A stretch of DNA of 64,000 bases from Methylomagnum ishizawai (GCF_019670005.1 NZ_AP019783.1:1260501-1324500); one strand, 5' to 3'. Counted from the first letter of the stretch, positions 26,207 to 35,286 are shown. The notes: a model not told the origin generated them from the letters alone. A program made the numbers and translations.

Positions 26207-27363
26207 ACCGGGGACTCTATGCCTTGGTGGGCTCGCAATTCCTATCGGCCTTCGCCGACAACGCCATCCTGTTCACCGTTATCGCCATCGTGATGCAGAA
26301 CAAGGCGACCCCGGCTTGGTACGTTCCGGCCTTGCAGAGCGTGTTCCTCATCGCCTATGTGGTGCTGACGCCGTGGGTGGGCCATCTGGCCGACCGTTTC
26401 CCCAAACCCTGGATTTTGATCGCGGCCAACGCGGTGAAGGCGGTCGGCGGCGGCTTGATCCTGTTGGGTGTGGACCCCTTGTTCGCCTATGGCGTGGTCG
26501 GCATGGGCGCGGCGGCCTATAGCCCGGCCAAATACGGCATCCTGCCTGAACTCACCGACACCGAACACTTGGTGAAAGCCAATAGCTGGGTGGAGGGCGC
26601 GACCATCGCGGCGATCCTGCTCGGCACCGTGGCGGGGGCCAGGCTGGCCGATCATTCCATCGACCTGGGCCTCGCGGTCAGTGTCGGCTTGTTCCTGGTG
26701 TCGGCTTTGGCGGTGTTGCTGTTGCCGAAACTGGCGGCGCGGGGCGTGTCGCCGGGTTCGCCCCTGGGCAAGCTGTGGGGTTTGATCCGGGGCTTGCTGG
26801 ACACCCAACGCGCCCGCTTGATCCTGCTGGCGCTGAGCCTGTTCTGGGCCTGCGCCGCGACCTTGCGCGTGGCCTTGGTGGCCTGGGCGCCCGCCGTGCT
26901 GCATAGCCAGACCGCCAGCGATATCGCCGAACTCACGTTGTACCTCTCCATCGGCATCGTGATCGGCTCCGGCGTCGTGCCGCGCTTGATTCCGCTGGCA
27001 CAGGTGCGGCGGGTGCGGTTCGCGGGTTATGGGCTGGGTTGTGCGTTCCTGGCGCTGGCCTTCGTGGATAGCCTGTGGCCGGCGCGGGCGGCTTTGTTGG
27101 GGGTCGGGGTGTTCGGCGGCATCATGGTGGTGCCCTTGAACGCGGCCATCCAGCAAATCGGCTATCGCACCGTGGGCAGCGGCAGCGCGGTGGCGGTGCA
27201 GAATTTCTTCCAGAACGCGGCGATGTTGGTCAGCGTGGGGGCTTATAGCTTGGCCGCCGGCCATGGGGCGGGGCCGGTGGCGACCATTTTCGGCCTGAGC
27301 GGGCTGGTGTGGTTGATGACGGTGTTGGTGTCTTGGCGCTTGCCGAAGCAAGCGGCGGGATGA
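26203..27363 (+). CDS. lplT: Lysophospholipid transporter (MFS)
   Basis: 386 residues, about 12 hydrophobic segments, inner membrane. It flips lysophospholipids inward for reacylation by Aas. The N-terminus SQFLSAFADNAILFTVIA and AAYSPAKYGILPELT are LplT signatures. It overlaps aas by 4 bases, so the two are translated together. A clear T-tailed terminator follows at 27390. Confidence 0.92.
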   Translation: MNRGLYALVGSQFLSAFADNAILFTVIAIVMQNKATPAWYVPALQSVFLIAYVVLTPWVGHLADRFPKPWILIAANAVKAVGGGLILLGVDPLFAYGVVGMGAAAYSPAKYGILPELTDTEHLVKANSWVEGATIAAILLGTVAGARLADHSIDLGLAVSVGLFLVSALAVLLLPKLAARGVSPGSPLGKLWGLIRGLLDTQRARLILLALSLFWACAATLRVALVAWAPAVLHSQTASDIAELTLYLSIGIVIGSGVVPRLIPLAQVRRVRFAGYGLGCAFLALAFVDSLWPARAALLGVGVFGGIMVVPLNAAIQQIGYRTVGSGSAVAVQNFFQNAAMLVSVGAYSLAAGHGAGPVATIFGLSGLVWLMTVLVSWRLPKQAAG

Positions 27364-27389
27364 GCGGTTCCCAAACGGGGGGATGAGGG

Positions 27390-27420
27390 CGGCGGGTTGG
27401 GTATCCATCCCGCCGTTTTT
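27390..27420 (+). terminator. Rho-independent terminator of aas-lplT
   Basis: Stem CGGCGGG / CCCGCCG, with three further inner pairs after a mismatch, followed by TTTTT. It lies 27 bases past the lplT stop. Confidence 0.8.
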
Positions 27421-27423
27421 ATG

Positions 27424-27456
27424 CCCGGCATGGCACGCTGGGCTTGCCATGCCGGG
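27424..27456 (-). terminator. Perfect 12-bp hairpin after corB-like gene
   Basis: Arms CCCGGCATGGCA and TGCCATGCCGGG with a 9-base loop, 14 bases past the stop of the peroxidase on the minus strand. On that strand the next bases are A-rich, not T-rich. It may be a dispersed palindrome doubling as a terminator. Confidence 0.5.
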
Positions 27457-27469
27457 TGGGGCAATCCGC

Positions 27470-29602
27470 TCAGGGCCGCAGGAAGCTCTCGAACGGTTGC
27501 AGGGGGCCACGGCTGGCCGGACGGCCTAGTTTCCCCACGGCGGGGATGTTCAGCATTTTGTCGCCCGCCTGCTGCGGGTCTTGCGCCGAGGGCTGGTTGG
27601 TCGGGCCCTGTGGTATCGGCAGGGCCGGATGGTCGAAGGGCGCGCGTTCCCAGCGGACCCGCTCGTCGGTCAGCGATTTCAGGAAGGCCACCAAATCCGC
27701 CTTTTGCAAGGCGCTGAAGCCCTGGGGAAACACCACGGTGGCGAAATGCTCGGGATTGTCGAAATTGCCGCCCCGGCTATAGAAATCCACCACTTCTTCC
27801 AGCGTCTTCATCCCGCCGTTGTGCATGTAGGGACCGGTCAACTCGACATTGCGCAGGCTGGGGATTTTGAACGCCCCTTGCACCGAGGCGAGGGCGCGGC
27901 CCTGGCCCGGCTTGGTCAATTCCGCCGCCAACACGGCGCTGGCGGGCACCTTGGCATAGGGTAGCCGCGCCCCGCAGCCCTCGCTCCCGAGCGGATCGTC
28001 CACCCGCTCCGCCGCGACATAATCGCTGGTGAACGGCACATCGAAGGAGCAGGCCTTGATGGCGATGGGGTCCGTCAAGGCCGTGCGCGAACCCGTCAGC
28101 AGTTCCAGGTATTGCGCGGTGAAGGACAGCGGGTTGCCGAAAGGATCGGTGCCGCCGAGGCCGGGATCGTAGGCGTCGGGTGTCACGCTGGTGTTGGCGA
28201 AACCCTCGTCCATCAGGGCGAAGGCGACCCCCTGGCCGGTGAACGAACCCCGCAGGGTCTTGCGGTTGACCAGTTGCGGCCCGGTGGCGGCGGGATAGCT
28301 ATAGACATAGGGATGCGCCGCCGACGACAGGGTCGGCCCCCGGTGGCAGATCGGACAATGCGCGTCCACGAACAAGGCGAGGCCGCGGGCCTGCTGTTCG
28401 TTCAAGCCCAGGGGCATGTCGTTGGCGTCCCTGGGGGTGTCGAAGGGCGAATCGTCGGAAATCAGGGTCTCTTGATAGAGTTGCAGGGCCAGTCCGAAGA
28501 AGAACGAGAAATTGGCTTCCATTTGGGTGTAGGCGCCGCCTTGGGGCGGAGCGCCGAACTTCCCGGTGCCCGACCAATAGCGCGGGGCGAAGGCTTTTTG
28601 GACCAGGGCGGCGTAGGTGGTGTCCAAGCCCTGGCCGGAGGCGTGGCGGGACGGGCCGAGGACGCTGTCTTGCTTGTGGACCGCCTGGGTGGCCAGGGGG
28701 CGGCGTTGCAGGAGCTTCCGGCCCAGTTCGGGGAAGGTCCGGCCCGCGCAGGACATTTCGATGTCGTTGACCGGCGGGGCCATCGCCTGCGAGGCCAGGG
28801 CGGCGTTTTCCAAACGCACCTGCTGCTTTTGCGCCTTGCCGCCGGGCTTCTGGGCGACCCAGACCCCGGCGGCGCCGTCGCGGGCACCGAACGGCGTTTC
28901 CCCGTTGAAGATATTGTTGGCGCGGCCATCCCAGAAGTTGCGGAAATTGAAGGCCGCGTTGATGACGGTCGGGGTGTTGCGGGGTTCGACCCGGCGCGTG
29001 TTCAAATCCCGGCGGTGGAACAGCGGGTCGGCGCTGGAGAGGCAGGTATCGCGGGAACCGTCGCCCGCCGCCGCTTGGAAGTCGGCGTGGAACACCCCGG
29101 CGGAAGCGACCACATCGTCGGTGTCGTACAGCACCGCCGAGGTTTTGTCGTCCGGGTTGGCGATCCGGTGCAAAGGGAAATCGTCCAGCCGTAGTGAATA
29201 GCCCGGCCCGCCCTTGGCTCCCGAGGCGGTTTTTTCGAAGCTCTGCCCGGTGGCGGCGCTCGTATGGAAGGTGCCGGGGGCCAGTTGGTTGGTGGTGCGG
29301 CGGTCGGCCCCGGCATGGAAATGGCAACTGGCGCAGGCCATGCCATCGCTGCCGACATCGATGTCCCAGAACAAGGCCTTGCCCAGGACCACGGCGGCGG
29401 CGCTATCGACCACGATGGGGTTGGTCCCGTCCAGCAAGCCCGGTGTCGTGGGCACCTGGACGCCTTTGAGCGAGGGTGGGGAGGCACCGTGCGCCCCGGC
29501 CTCGCCCCAGGGCAGCATGGCCCAGCAGAGGGGAGCGAGCCATCCAAGAATTATCCGGGTCCGGCGGGTCCGGTCCGTTACCAAGCGCTGAATTTGAAGC
29601 AT
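27470..29602 (-). CDS. corB: MauG/CorB-like di-haem cytochrome c peroxidase
   Basis: 710 residues with a signal peptide ([21 protein letters not shown]). Two CxxCH haem sites are present: CASCH at 90-94 and CPICH at 416-420. The late [21 protein letters not shown] block carries the peroxidase-family ligand region. It is about twice the size of bacterial CcpA, as in the surface-associated peroxidases of Methylococcus (SACCP) and CorB of Methylomicrobium album. Those are encoded beside MopE/CorA and repressed by copper. Here it follows a corA-like gene on the same strand. I infer that it modifies or acts with CorA, for example in tryptophan-to-kynurenine oxidation, which is proposed but not proven for the family. 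Confidence 0.82.
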   Translation of the reverse strand: MLQIQRLVTDRTRRTRIILGWLAPLCWAMLPWGEAGAHGASPPSLKGVQVPTTPGLLDGTNPIVVDSAAAVVLGKALFWDIDVGSDGMACASCHFHAGADRRTTNQLAPGTFHTSAATGQSFEKTASGAKGGPGYSLRLDDFPLHRIANPDDKTSAVLYDTDDVVASAGVFHADFQAAAGDGSRDTCLSSADPLFHRRDLNTRRVEPRNTPTVINAAFNFRNFWDGRANNIFNGETPFGARDGAAGVWVAQKPGGKAQKQQVRLENAALASQAMAPPVNDIEMSCAGRTFPELGRKLLQRRPLATQAVHKQDSVLGPSRHASGQGLDTTYAALVQKAFAPRYWSGTGKFGAPPQGGAYTQMEANFSFFFGLALQLYQETLISDDSPFDTPRDANDMPLGLNEQQARGLALFVDAHCPICHRGPTLSSAAHPYVYSYPAATGPQLVNRKTLRGSFTGQGVAFALMDEGFANTSVTPDAYDPGLGGTDPFGNPLSFTAQYLELLTGSRTALTDPIAIKACSFDVPFTSDYVAAERVDDPLGSEGCGARLPYAKVPASAVLAAELTKPGQGRALASVQGAFKIPSLRNVELTGPYMHNGGMKTLEEVVDFYSRGGNFDNPEHFATVVFPQGFSALQKADLVAFLKSLTDERVRWERAPFDHPALPIPQGPTNQPSAQDPQQAGDKMLNIPAVGKLGRPASRGPLQPFESFLRP

Positions 29603-29627
29603 GGCGAGCCTGTCGTGTGGATGCGGG

Positions 29628-29654
29628 GACGGCCCGGACCGGGGCCGGGCCGTC
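29628..29654 (-). terminator. Hairpin between corA and corB, possible attenuator
   Basis: A perfect 10-bp stem (GACGGCCCGG / CCGGGCCGTC) with a 7-base loop lies in the 139-base gap between corA and corB. It could limit read-through or protect the upstream message. Confidence 0.5.
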
Positions 29655-29741
29655 GATATGGCGGGGAAGGCAAGGGTCGGCTTGTCCCCGCCGGGTTGGG
29701 CTTAAGCGGCGCGGGTCCGGCGCGGAGCCGGGACAGGCCCG

Positions 29742-30389
29742 TTATTGCAGGGACAGCGTGACATCGACCGGGTAGCGGGCGGTGGAATCGCTGGCGCCGG
29801 CTCCAGGGGCGAAGCCGCCGACCACGAACATGTAGTTACAGGTTCTCCCGAGGGTGAAAGTCCTGACCAGCCGTCCCGGCACGCCGTCCTTGACCCCGTG
29901 CAGGCCGACGACTTTCGAGGCCTTGGCCACGCCATCCAGGTCGTAGCCGTAGTTTTTGATCTGCATGACGATATTGCCCACGGTCTGCCCGGTGCTTTCG
30001 TCCACCGCGCCCAGTTCGAACTGCTGGGCGTTCTGGGCGTAGAAATGGTCGGTGACATAGGTGTCGGGCGCGGTATCGGCCTTGCAGCGGGCCCAGACGG
30101 TGACGCCGGGGTGCAGGTCCGGGTTGTTGGAGACCAGGGTGAGGGTGGCGGTCTGGCCGGCGGTGCCCTGGAACGAACCCCAGTCGGAGAAGTGGGTCCA
30201 GCCCATGTCGCCGAAGGCCGGGTCGCGCCAGGATTTGTAGCGCACGTTGAGCGTATGGGTGGGTTGCTCGGCGCTGAATTGGGCGATGGTGGAGGGTTGG
30301 GTGGCCGCTTGGACGGCGGCGGGCGCGGCCCACAGGGCGGTGCCGCCCAGGACGATGGCGAGGGCCGTGGCGCGAAGGTTTTGTTTCAT
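29742..30389 (-). CDS. corA: CorA/MopE-type surface copper-binding protein
   Basis: 215 residues with a signal peptide (ALAIVLGGTALWAAPAAVQA) for export. In MopE and CorA one copper is held by two histidines and a kynurenine formed from tryptophan two residues before the first histidine. Here DMGWTHFSDWG gives Trp64 and His66 with that spacing. DLHPGVTVW supplies His93, and His115 is a further candidate. CorA of Methylomicrobium album is of similar length, while Methylococcus MopE is longer. Expression in these species rises when copper is scarce. Start and signal fit the ATG at 30389; the ribosome site is weak. This gene is unrelated to the magnesium transporter of the same name. Confidence 0.82.
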   Translation of the reverse strand: MKQNLRATALAIVLGGTALWAAPAAVQAATQPSTIAQFSAEQPTHTLNVRYKSWRDPAFGDMGWTHFSDWGSFQGTAGQTATLTLVSNNPDLHPGVTVWARCKADTAPDTYVTDHFYAQNAQQFELGAVDESTGQTVGNIVMQIKNYGYDLDGVAKASKVVGLHGVKDGVPGRLVRTFTLGRTCNYMFVVGGFAPGAGASDSTARYPVDVTLSLQ

Positions 30390-30688
30390 GGCATATCCCG
30401 TTTGGCTCTAGTTTTGAAAAAACGCTCCGGGCCGGGGGGCAGGAGCGGAACGCCACGGGGAAAGCAATTTGCGGGCCGGATCGAAAGCCGAGTGGAATCA
30501 TTCACCTACGGTATGCATGGGAAAGCGGGCTCCGGCATTTCACGCATAACAATATGGTAAAAGTCTAATGTTCGTGGGAGGACCGGGTCCGCGGGGAGCC
30601 GACCGGTCCGTCCAGGGTCTGCGAGAAAGCCGCCGGTCCACGGGAGACCCGCGGCTTTTCCGCGCGGATGCGGGTGAAGCGGATCGCC
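30390..30688. other. Gap between mtkB and corA
   Basis: About 300 bases. It holds the mtkB terminator hairpin and, nearer corA, an AT-richer block at 30528-30570 likely to include the corA promoter. No confident -35/-10 pair or gene is seen. Confidence 0.5.
30626..30658 (-). terminator. Terminator hairpin of the mcl-mtkAB operon
   Basis: On the minus strand a stem AAAGCCGC...GCGGCTTT, extended by GGTC/GACC after one mismatch, lies about 30 bases past mtkB and ends in TTTCTC, a weak T-tract. Confidence 0.6.
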
Positions 30689-31579
30689 CTATTTCACCGC
30701 GATCCCCTTCTCCCGCATCGCCCTCAGCACCGTTTGCCCGATATGCGCCGGATTGCGCGAGACATACAGGCCCAGGGCTTCCATGGCGTCCATCTTGGCG
30801 CTGGCGGTGTCGGCCTCGCTGGAGATGATGGCCCCGGCGTGGCCCATGCGGCGTCCGGCGGGCGCGGCGATGCCGGCCACGAAGCCGACCACCGGCTTGG
30901 TCATGTTCTCCTTGGCCCAGCGGGCGGCGGCGACTTCCTGCGGCCCGCCGATCTCGCCGATCATCACCACGATCTCGGTCTCGGGGTCGGCCTCGAACGC
31001 CTTCAGCACGGTCACGAAATCGGTGCCGTTGATGGGGTCGCCGCCGATGCCGACCGAGGTGCTGATGCCGAGGCCCAGCGCCGCCATCTGCTCGGTGGCT
31101 TCGTAGTTCAGCGTGCCGGAGCGCGACACGATGCCGACATTGCCCTTCTGGTAGATATGCGAGGGCATGATGCCGACCTTGCACTCGCCGGGGGTGATGA
31201 TGCCGGGGGTGTTGGGACCGATCAGGATGCTGTCGCGGCCCACGCGGTAGCGTTGCAGGCGGATCATGTCGTGGATCGGCACGCCGTCGGCGATGGTCAC
31301 GGCGACCTTGATGCCGGCGTCGATGGCTTCCATCAGCGCGTCGGCGTTGAAGGGCGGCGGCACGAACACGGCGGAGACATCCGCGCCCGTGGCGGCCACG
31401 GCCTCGGCCACGGTGTCGAACACCGGGAGGCCCAAATGGGTGGTGCCGCCCTTGCCGGGGGTGACGCCGCCGACCACCTGGGTGCCGATCTTCATGGCGT
31501 CCTGGGCGTGGAAGGTGGCGTGTTCGCCGGTGAAGCCCTGGAAGATGACCTTGGAGTTTTTATTTACGAATACGCTCAT
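30689..31579 (-). CDS. mtkB: Malate-CoA ligase alpha subunit (SucD-like)
   Basis: 296 residues. With MtkA it forms malyl-CoA from malate, CoA and ATP. The CoA-binding Rossmann N-terminus (VIFQGFTGEHATFHA), SRSGTLNYEA, and the phospho-histidine loop GRRMGHAGAI are visible. The sequence is close to succinyl-CoA ligase alpha, which catalyses the same chemistry. The malate assignment rests on the neighbouring mcl gene. It starts 8 bases after mtkA. Confidence 0.88.
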   Translation of the reverse strand: MSVFVNKNSKVIFQGFTGEHATFHAQDAMKIGTQVVGGVTPGKGGTTHLGLPVFDTVAEAVAATGADVSAVFVPPPFNADALMEAIDAGIKVAVTIADGVPIHDMIRLQRYRVGRDSILIGPNTPGIITPGECKVGIMPSHIYQKGNVGIVSRSGTLNYEATEQMAALGLGISTSVGIGGDPINGTDFVTVLKAFEADPETEIVVMIGEIGGPQEVAAARWAKENMTKPVVGFVAGIAAPAGRRMGHAGAIISSEADTASAKMDAMEALGLYVSRNPAHIGQTVLRAMREKGIAVK

Positions 31580-31587
31580 GGTGCTGC

Positions 31588-32757
31588 TTACCCTTGTACC
31601 GTGGCCACGGCTTTGGCGGCGGCGGCGTCCAGATTCTCGGCGGTGATGAAGGAAAGTCCCGACTCGGCCAGGATTTTGCGGCCTTCCTCGACGTTGGTGC
31701 CGGCCAGCCGGACGATCAAGGGCACCTTGATCTGGAGGCTATTGCAGGCTTGGATCAAGCCCTGGGCGATCCAGTCGCAGCGGTTGATCCCGGCGAAGAT
31801 GTTGACCAGGATGCATTTGACGTTGGGGTCTTGCAGCACGATGCGGCAGGCGTTGGTGACCTTCTCGGGGGAAGCGCCGCCGCCCACGTCGAGGAAGTTG
31901 GCCGGGCGTCCGCCGTGCAGGGTGATGGCGTCGAGCGAGGCCATGGCGAGCCCCGCGCCGTTGACGATGCAGCCGATGTTGCCGTCGAGGGCGATATAGT
32001 TGAGGCCGTGGCCGGTGGCCTCGACTTCCTTGGGGTCTTCCTCGGCCAGGTCGCGGAGATCGGTCACGCCGCGCTGGCGGAACAGGGCGTTGTCGTCGAA
32101 GCCGAATTTGGCGTCCAGCACCATCAGCTTCTCGTCGCCGTCGCCGACCACGGCCAGCGGGTTGATTTCGGCCTGCAACACGTCCTTGTCCCGCATGCAG
32201 CGGTAGATGGCCTTCATCAGCTTGACCATCTGCGGCATCAGTTTGCCCTTGAGGCCGATGGCGGTGGCGACCTTGCGGCATTGGAAGTCGCGGAGGCCGA
32301 TGGCGGGATCGACGACCTCTTTCACGATCTTGTCGGGATGGGCCTGGGCGACCTCCTCGATGTCCATGCCGCCCTCGCTGGAGGCGATCACGGTGATGCG
32401 CTGGGTGGCGCGGTCGATCACGAAACCCAGGTAGAACTCGTGCTTGATGTCGCTGGCCTGTTCGATCCACACCCGCTGCACCATCGAACCCGCCGGGCCG
32501 GTCTGGTGGGTGACGAGGCGGCTGCCGATCATGGCGTCGGCGGCTTTCCTGACCTGGTCGAGGCTATCGACCACCTTCACGCCGCCCGCCTTGCCGCGGC
32601 CGCCGGCGTGGATTTGCGCCTTGACCACCCAGCGGTGGCCGCCGAGTTCCTCGGCGACCTGGGCGGCTTGCTTGTCGTTGAAGGCGACATTGCCATTCGG
32701 CACCGGAACCCCGAAGGATTTCAAAAGCTCCTTGGCCTGGTATTCATGGATGTTCAC
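31588..32757 (-). CDS. mtkA: Malate-CoA ligase beta subunit (SucC-like)
   Basis: 389 residues from a GTG at 32757 preceded by AGAGGAAA; a longer open frame exists but the conserved MNIHEYQAKELLKSFGVPVP begins here. ATP-grasp fold with KAQIHAGGRGKAGGV, and CoA-ligase domain with GGGASPEKV and INIFAGI-like (VNIFAGINRCD) segments. It forms the ATP-binding and NDP-site half of malate thiokinase. It sits in the order mcl-mtkA-mtkB, giving cleavage of malate to glyoxylate and acetyl-CoA. Succinyl-CoA ligase is the alternative function. Confidence 0.88.
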   Translation of the reverse strand: MNIHEYQAKELLKSFGVPVPNGNVAFNDKQAAQVAEELGGHRWVVKAQIHAGGRGKAGGVKVVDSLDQVRKAADAMIGSRLVTHQTGPAGSMVQRVWIEQASDIKHEFYLGFVIDRATQRITVIASSEGGMDIEEVAQAHPDKIVKEVVDPAIGLRDFQCRKVATAIGLKGKLMPQMVKLMKAIYRCMRDKDVLQAEINPLAVVGDGDEKLMVLDAKFGFDDNALFRQRGVTDLRDLAEEDPKEVEATGHGLNYIALDGNIGCIVNGAGLAMASLDAITLHGGRPANFLDVGGGASPEKVTNACRIVLQDPNVKCILVNIFAGINRCDWIAQGLIQACNSLQIKVPLIVRLAGTNVEEGRKILAESGLSFITAENLDAAAAKAVATVQG

Positions 32758-32783
32758 TGCTCGCTTTCCTCTCTGTCTCGAAT

Positions 32784-32824
32784 GGGGTGGGCGGATCGGC
32801 GGTGATTTACCCGCCCTACGGGGG
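32784..32824 (-). repeat. Possible dispersed repeat in the mcl-mtkA gap
   Basis: On the minus strand the gap between mcl and mtkA reads GTAGGGCGGGTAAATCACC then GCCGATCCGCCCACC. Blocks of this kind are scattered in many gammaproteobacterial genomes. A similar start (GTAGGCCGGG) occurs at 23961-23989. Confidence 0.35.
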
Positions 32825-32828
32825 TCGG

Positions 32829-33794
32829 TTATGCGTTGCGGGATTCGATTTGCTCGACCTGCTTCACCACGTTCTCGGCCATGCGGATGGAGGCGGCGTC
32901 GATCAAACGCCCGTCCAGGGACACGGCCCCCTTGCCTTCCTTCGCCGCCTGTTCCATCTCGACCAGGATGCGGCGGGCGCGGGCGACTTCTTTTTCGGTG
33001 GGGGTGAAGACCTCGTTGGCGAGCGCGACCTGGGACGGATGGATGGCCCATTTGCCCTCGCAGCCCAGGGCGGCGGCGCGGCGGGCGGCGGCTTTGAAGC
33101 CTTCGGGGTCGCCGAAATCGCCGAACGGCCCGTCGATGGGGCGGAGGCCATAGGCGCGGCAGGCCGAGACCATGCGCGAGATGGCGTAATGCCATTGGTC
33201 GCCCCAGTGGTAGGCGCGGGAGCCGTGGTCGTCGGCGTCGGCCAACACGCCGTATTCGGGATTGGCCCCGCCGATCTGGGTGGTGCGGGCGCGGACGGAG
33301 GCGGCGTAGTCGGCCACGCCGAACACCATGGCCTCCATGCGCTCGGGGCAGGTGCGGGCGATGTCCTCGACGTTGGCCATGCCCATGGCGGTTTCGATCA
33401 GGACGTGGATGTTGATCGGCTTATAGCCCTTGTAGGCTTCGATCTGGGACAGCATCGTCGCCACGAACAGCACGTCGGCGGCGCTGCCCACCTTGGGGAT
33501 CAGGATGGTGTCGAGCTTGTCGCCGCAGGCTTCGACCACATCGACCAGGTCGCGGTAGGCGTAATGGGTATCGAGGCCGTTCATGCGGATCGACACCGCG
33601 CACTTGGACCAGTCGTAGGTGTTCAGCGCTTCGATGATGTTGGCGCGGGCTTGTGCCTTGTCGTCCGGGGCGACCGCGTCTTCGAGGTCGAGGAAGACGA
33701 TATCGGCCCCGGAATGGGGGGCTTTTTCCAACATGCGTTTGTTGCTGCCGGGGACTGCCAATTCGCTGCGGTGTAAACGGTTCTTAACGGCCAT
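32829..33794 (-). CDS. mcl: L-malyl-CoA lyase
   Basis: 321 residues of the HpcH/HpaI-CitE-like aldolase family. It splits (S)-malyl-CoA into acetyl-CoA and glyoxylate in the serine cycle. Visible blocks are LAVPGSNKRMLEKA, the metal-ligand FLDLEDAV, the IHVLIETAMGM strand with its glutamate, and GCEGKWAIHPSQV. GAGG precedes the ATG. First gene of mcl-mtkA-mtkB. Related citrate-lyase beta and methylmalyl-CoA lyases look similar, but the adjacent thiokinase genes support malyl-CoA. Confidence 0.9.
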   Translation of the reverse strand: MAVKNRLHRSELAVPGSNKRMLEKAPHSGADIVFLDLEDAVAPDDKAQARANIIEALNTYDWSKCAVSIRMNGLDTHYAYRDLVDVVEACGDKLDTILIPKVGSAADVLFVATMLSQIEAYKGYKPINIHVLIETAMGMANVEDIARTCPERMEAMVFGVADYAASVRARTTQIGGANPEYGVLADADDHGSRAYHWGDQWHYAISRMVSACRAYGLRPIDGPFGDFGDPEGFKAAARRAAALGCEGKWAIHPSQVALANEVFTPTEKEVARARRILVEMEQAAKEGKGAVSLDGRLIDAASIRMAENVVKQVEQIESRNA

Positions 33795-34296
33795 GCGTTG
33801 CCTCTGGTTTTTATGGGATATCGCGTCGGGGTTTCCAAAATAATTATCCGGGGCGGCCTCTTCCCGTTCCTGGATAGGGTAGGGGGATGGGCGGTGCCCG
33901 GTAGGTCCGGCCTGGCGGATGGGGGGGATCGAGCGGGGCCGGCCTTCCCGTCGGGCTGACCCGGCCAGCTCACTCGAAAGTTTTGGCGACGGCGACCCGG
34001 AGTCGTGCGGAAGACGCTCATGCCCGATGCGGAGGAGGGGGCATTATAGCCGCAAGGCCGGGTGGCTCCGCTAGTGAGTAACAGCTTGTTTATCATCGGT
34101 CTGTTGGGGGCCGGGACCGGATCGGCGGCGGGGTGGAAAAGGCCATTCTTGGCCATGGGGCGATTTTTTGAGATTGGACAAAAGGACCGATTGTTGTGTG
34201 GGCAAATTTTTGTTAGCATCCAGCCGTTACGCAACGGTTTGTTGCTAACACGCAACGGGGTTAACTTCCTAACACTTCGAGGGGGTAAATAAGACT
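33795..34296. other. Divergent promoter region between mcl and the outer-membrane protein gene
   Basis: About 500 bases with no supported gene. The right part contains a plausible promoter and a repeated CGCAACGG motif (34230-34237 and 34251-34258) with a GCAAC/GTTGC inverted repeat around 34231-34245. These may be an operator for the porin-like gene. Confidence 0.45.
34191..34219 (+). promoter_or_regulatory. Candidate sigma-70 promoter of the outer-membrane protein gene
   Basis: TTGTTG and TAGCAT separated by 17 bases, about 78 bases before the ATG at 34297. Four of six bases match in each box. It lies in an AT-rich tract. Confidence 0.4.
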
Positions 34297-35265
34297 ATGA
34301 AAACGATCCAAAAAACCACCGGTATTGCCGCCATTATCGCTGTCGGCGCGGTCGCTGGCCTGGCTTCCCAGGGCGCGGTCGCCGCCGAGAAGCATCACCA
34401 CGCCACGACTTCTTCCACCGCTTCCTCTTCCGCCGTGAACAGCCTGGAGCGCCGCCTGGAACAGATGGAGGCCGAGATGCAGTCGCTGCGTTCCGACCTG
34501 GCCCGCGCCCGCACCGATGCCCGCCAGGCGTCCGAAAAGGTCGATGCCCAGCAGCAGCAGGTCGAGCAGGAACTGGCCCAGGTCAAGCAAGAGGAAGAGA
34601 CCCACAACGACCTGTTGTTCTTCCGCGGCGGTTATGCGGCTATGTCCCACGACCGCAAGAACGAGTTGCTGACCAGCAACAACGTCCTGTCCCCCATCGC
34701 CGGGAACCAGCCCGACCAGAATGGCTCGGGTTGGTACGTGGGCGCGGGCTTCGACCACCGCTTGACCAACGACATGTGGGGCATGACCGACATGATCGCC
34801 GTCGATGGCGAAGTCATGTTCCAGTACATGAACTTCGGCAGCACCACCAACGCCTTCGTCAGTTCCCAGTTGACCGGCCCGGTGGTGGGCGCGCCCGCGG
34901 GCACCACCGGCTTCACCGGCGGCATCAAGGCCCAGGTGACCCAATTCACCCTGGCCGCCTCCCCCAAGCTCAAGTTCAACCTGATGGATGGCGCCCTGCG
35001 TCCCTGGATCATCCCGTTCGGCCTGAGCATCAACGTCATCAGCCCGCCCTCCAGCGGCGTCACCGTGTTGAATCCGGGCCTGATGCTGGGCACGGGTATG
35101 GAATACCGGGTTTGGAAAAGCCTGTGGGCCGGTTTCGACTTCCGCTACAACTTCACCGGCGGCGACCTGCAATCCAAGTACACCTTGCCGAACGGCACGA
35201 TTCTTTTGAACAAGACCGATACCGACGGTTTCACCACCGGTGCCTACCTCGGCTTCGGTTTCTAA
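34297..35265 (+). CDS. Outer-membrane beta-barrel protein with N-terminal coiled coil
   Basis: 322 residues. A signal peptide (IAAIIAVGAVAGLASQGAVAA) is followed by HHH and Ser/Thr-rich linkers. A coiled coil at residues 45-105 (NSLERRLEQMEAEMQSL) comes next, then a beta-barrel with alternating hydrophobic strands ending in aromatic Phe (GAYLGFGF), the BAM signal. GAGGGGG lies 14 bases before the start. The coiled coil could trimerise or bind peptidoglycan, as in some porins. Specificity is unknown. Its own promoter and strong terminator imply an abundant, single-gene product. Confidence 0.8.
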   Translation: MKTIQKTTGIAAIIAVGAVAGLASQGAVAAEKHHHATTSSTASSSAVNSLERRLEQMEAEMQSLRSDLARARTDARQASEKVDAQQQQVEQELAQVKQEEETHNDLLFFRGGYAAMSHDRKNELLTSNNVLSPIAGNQPDQNGSGWYVGAGFDHRLTNDMWGMTDMIAVDGEVMFQYMNFGSTTNAFVSSQLTGPVVGAPAGTTGFTGGIKAQVTQFTLAASPKLKFNLMDGALRPWIIPFGLSINVISPPSSGVTVLNPGLMLGTGMEYRVWKSLWAGFDFRYNFTGGDLQSKYTLPNGTILLNKTDTDGFTTGAYLGFGF

Positions 35266-35286
35266 GCCGGTCCGAGCTGGGTTGAG

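Noticed and set aside
25123-27363. 746-codon frame running into lplT
   Set aside because: Its first part is antiparallel in style (Arg/Gly/Pro-rich) and overlaps aas in another frame. LplT starts at 26203.
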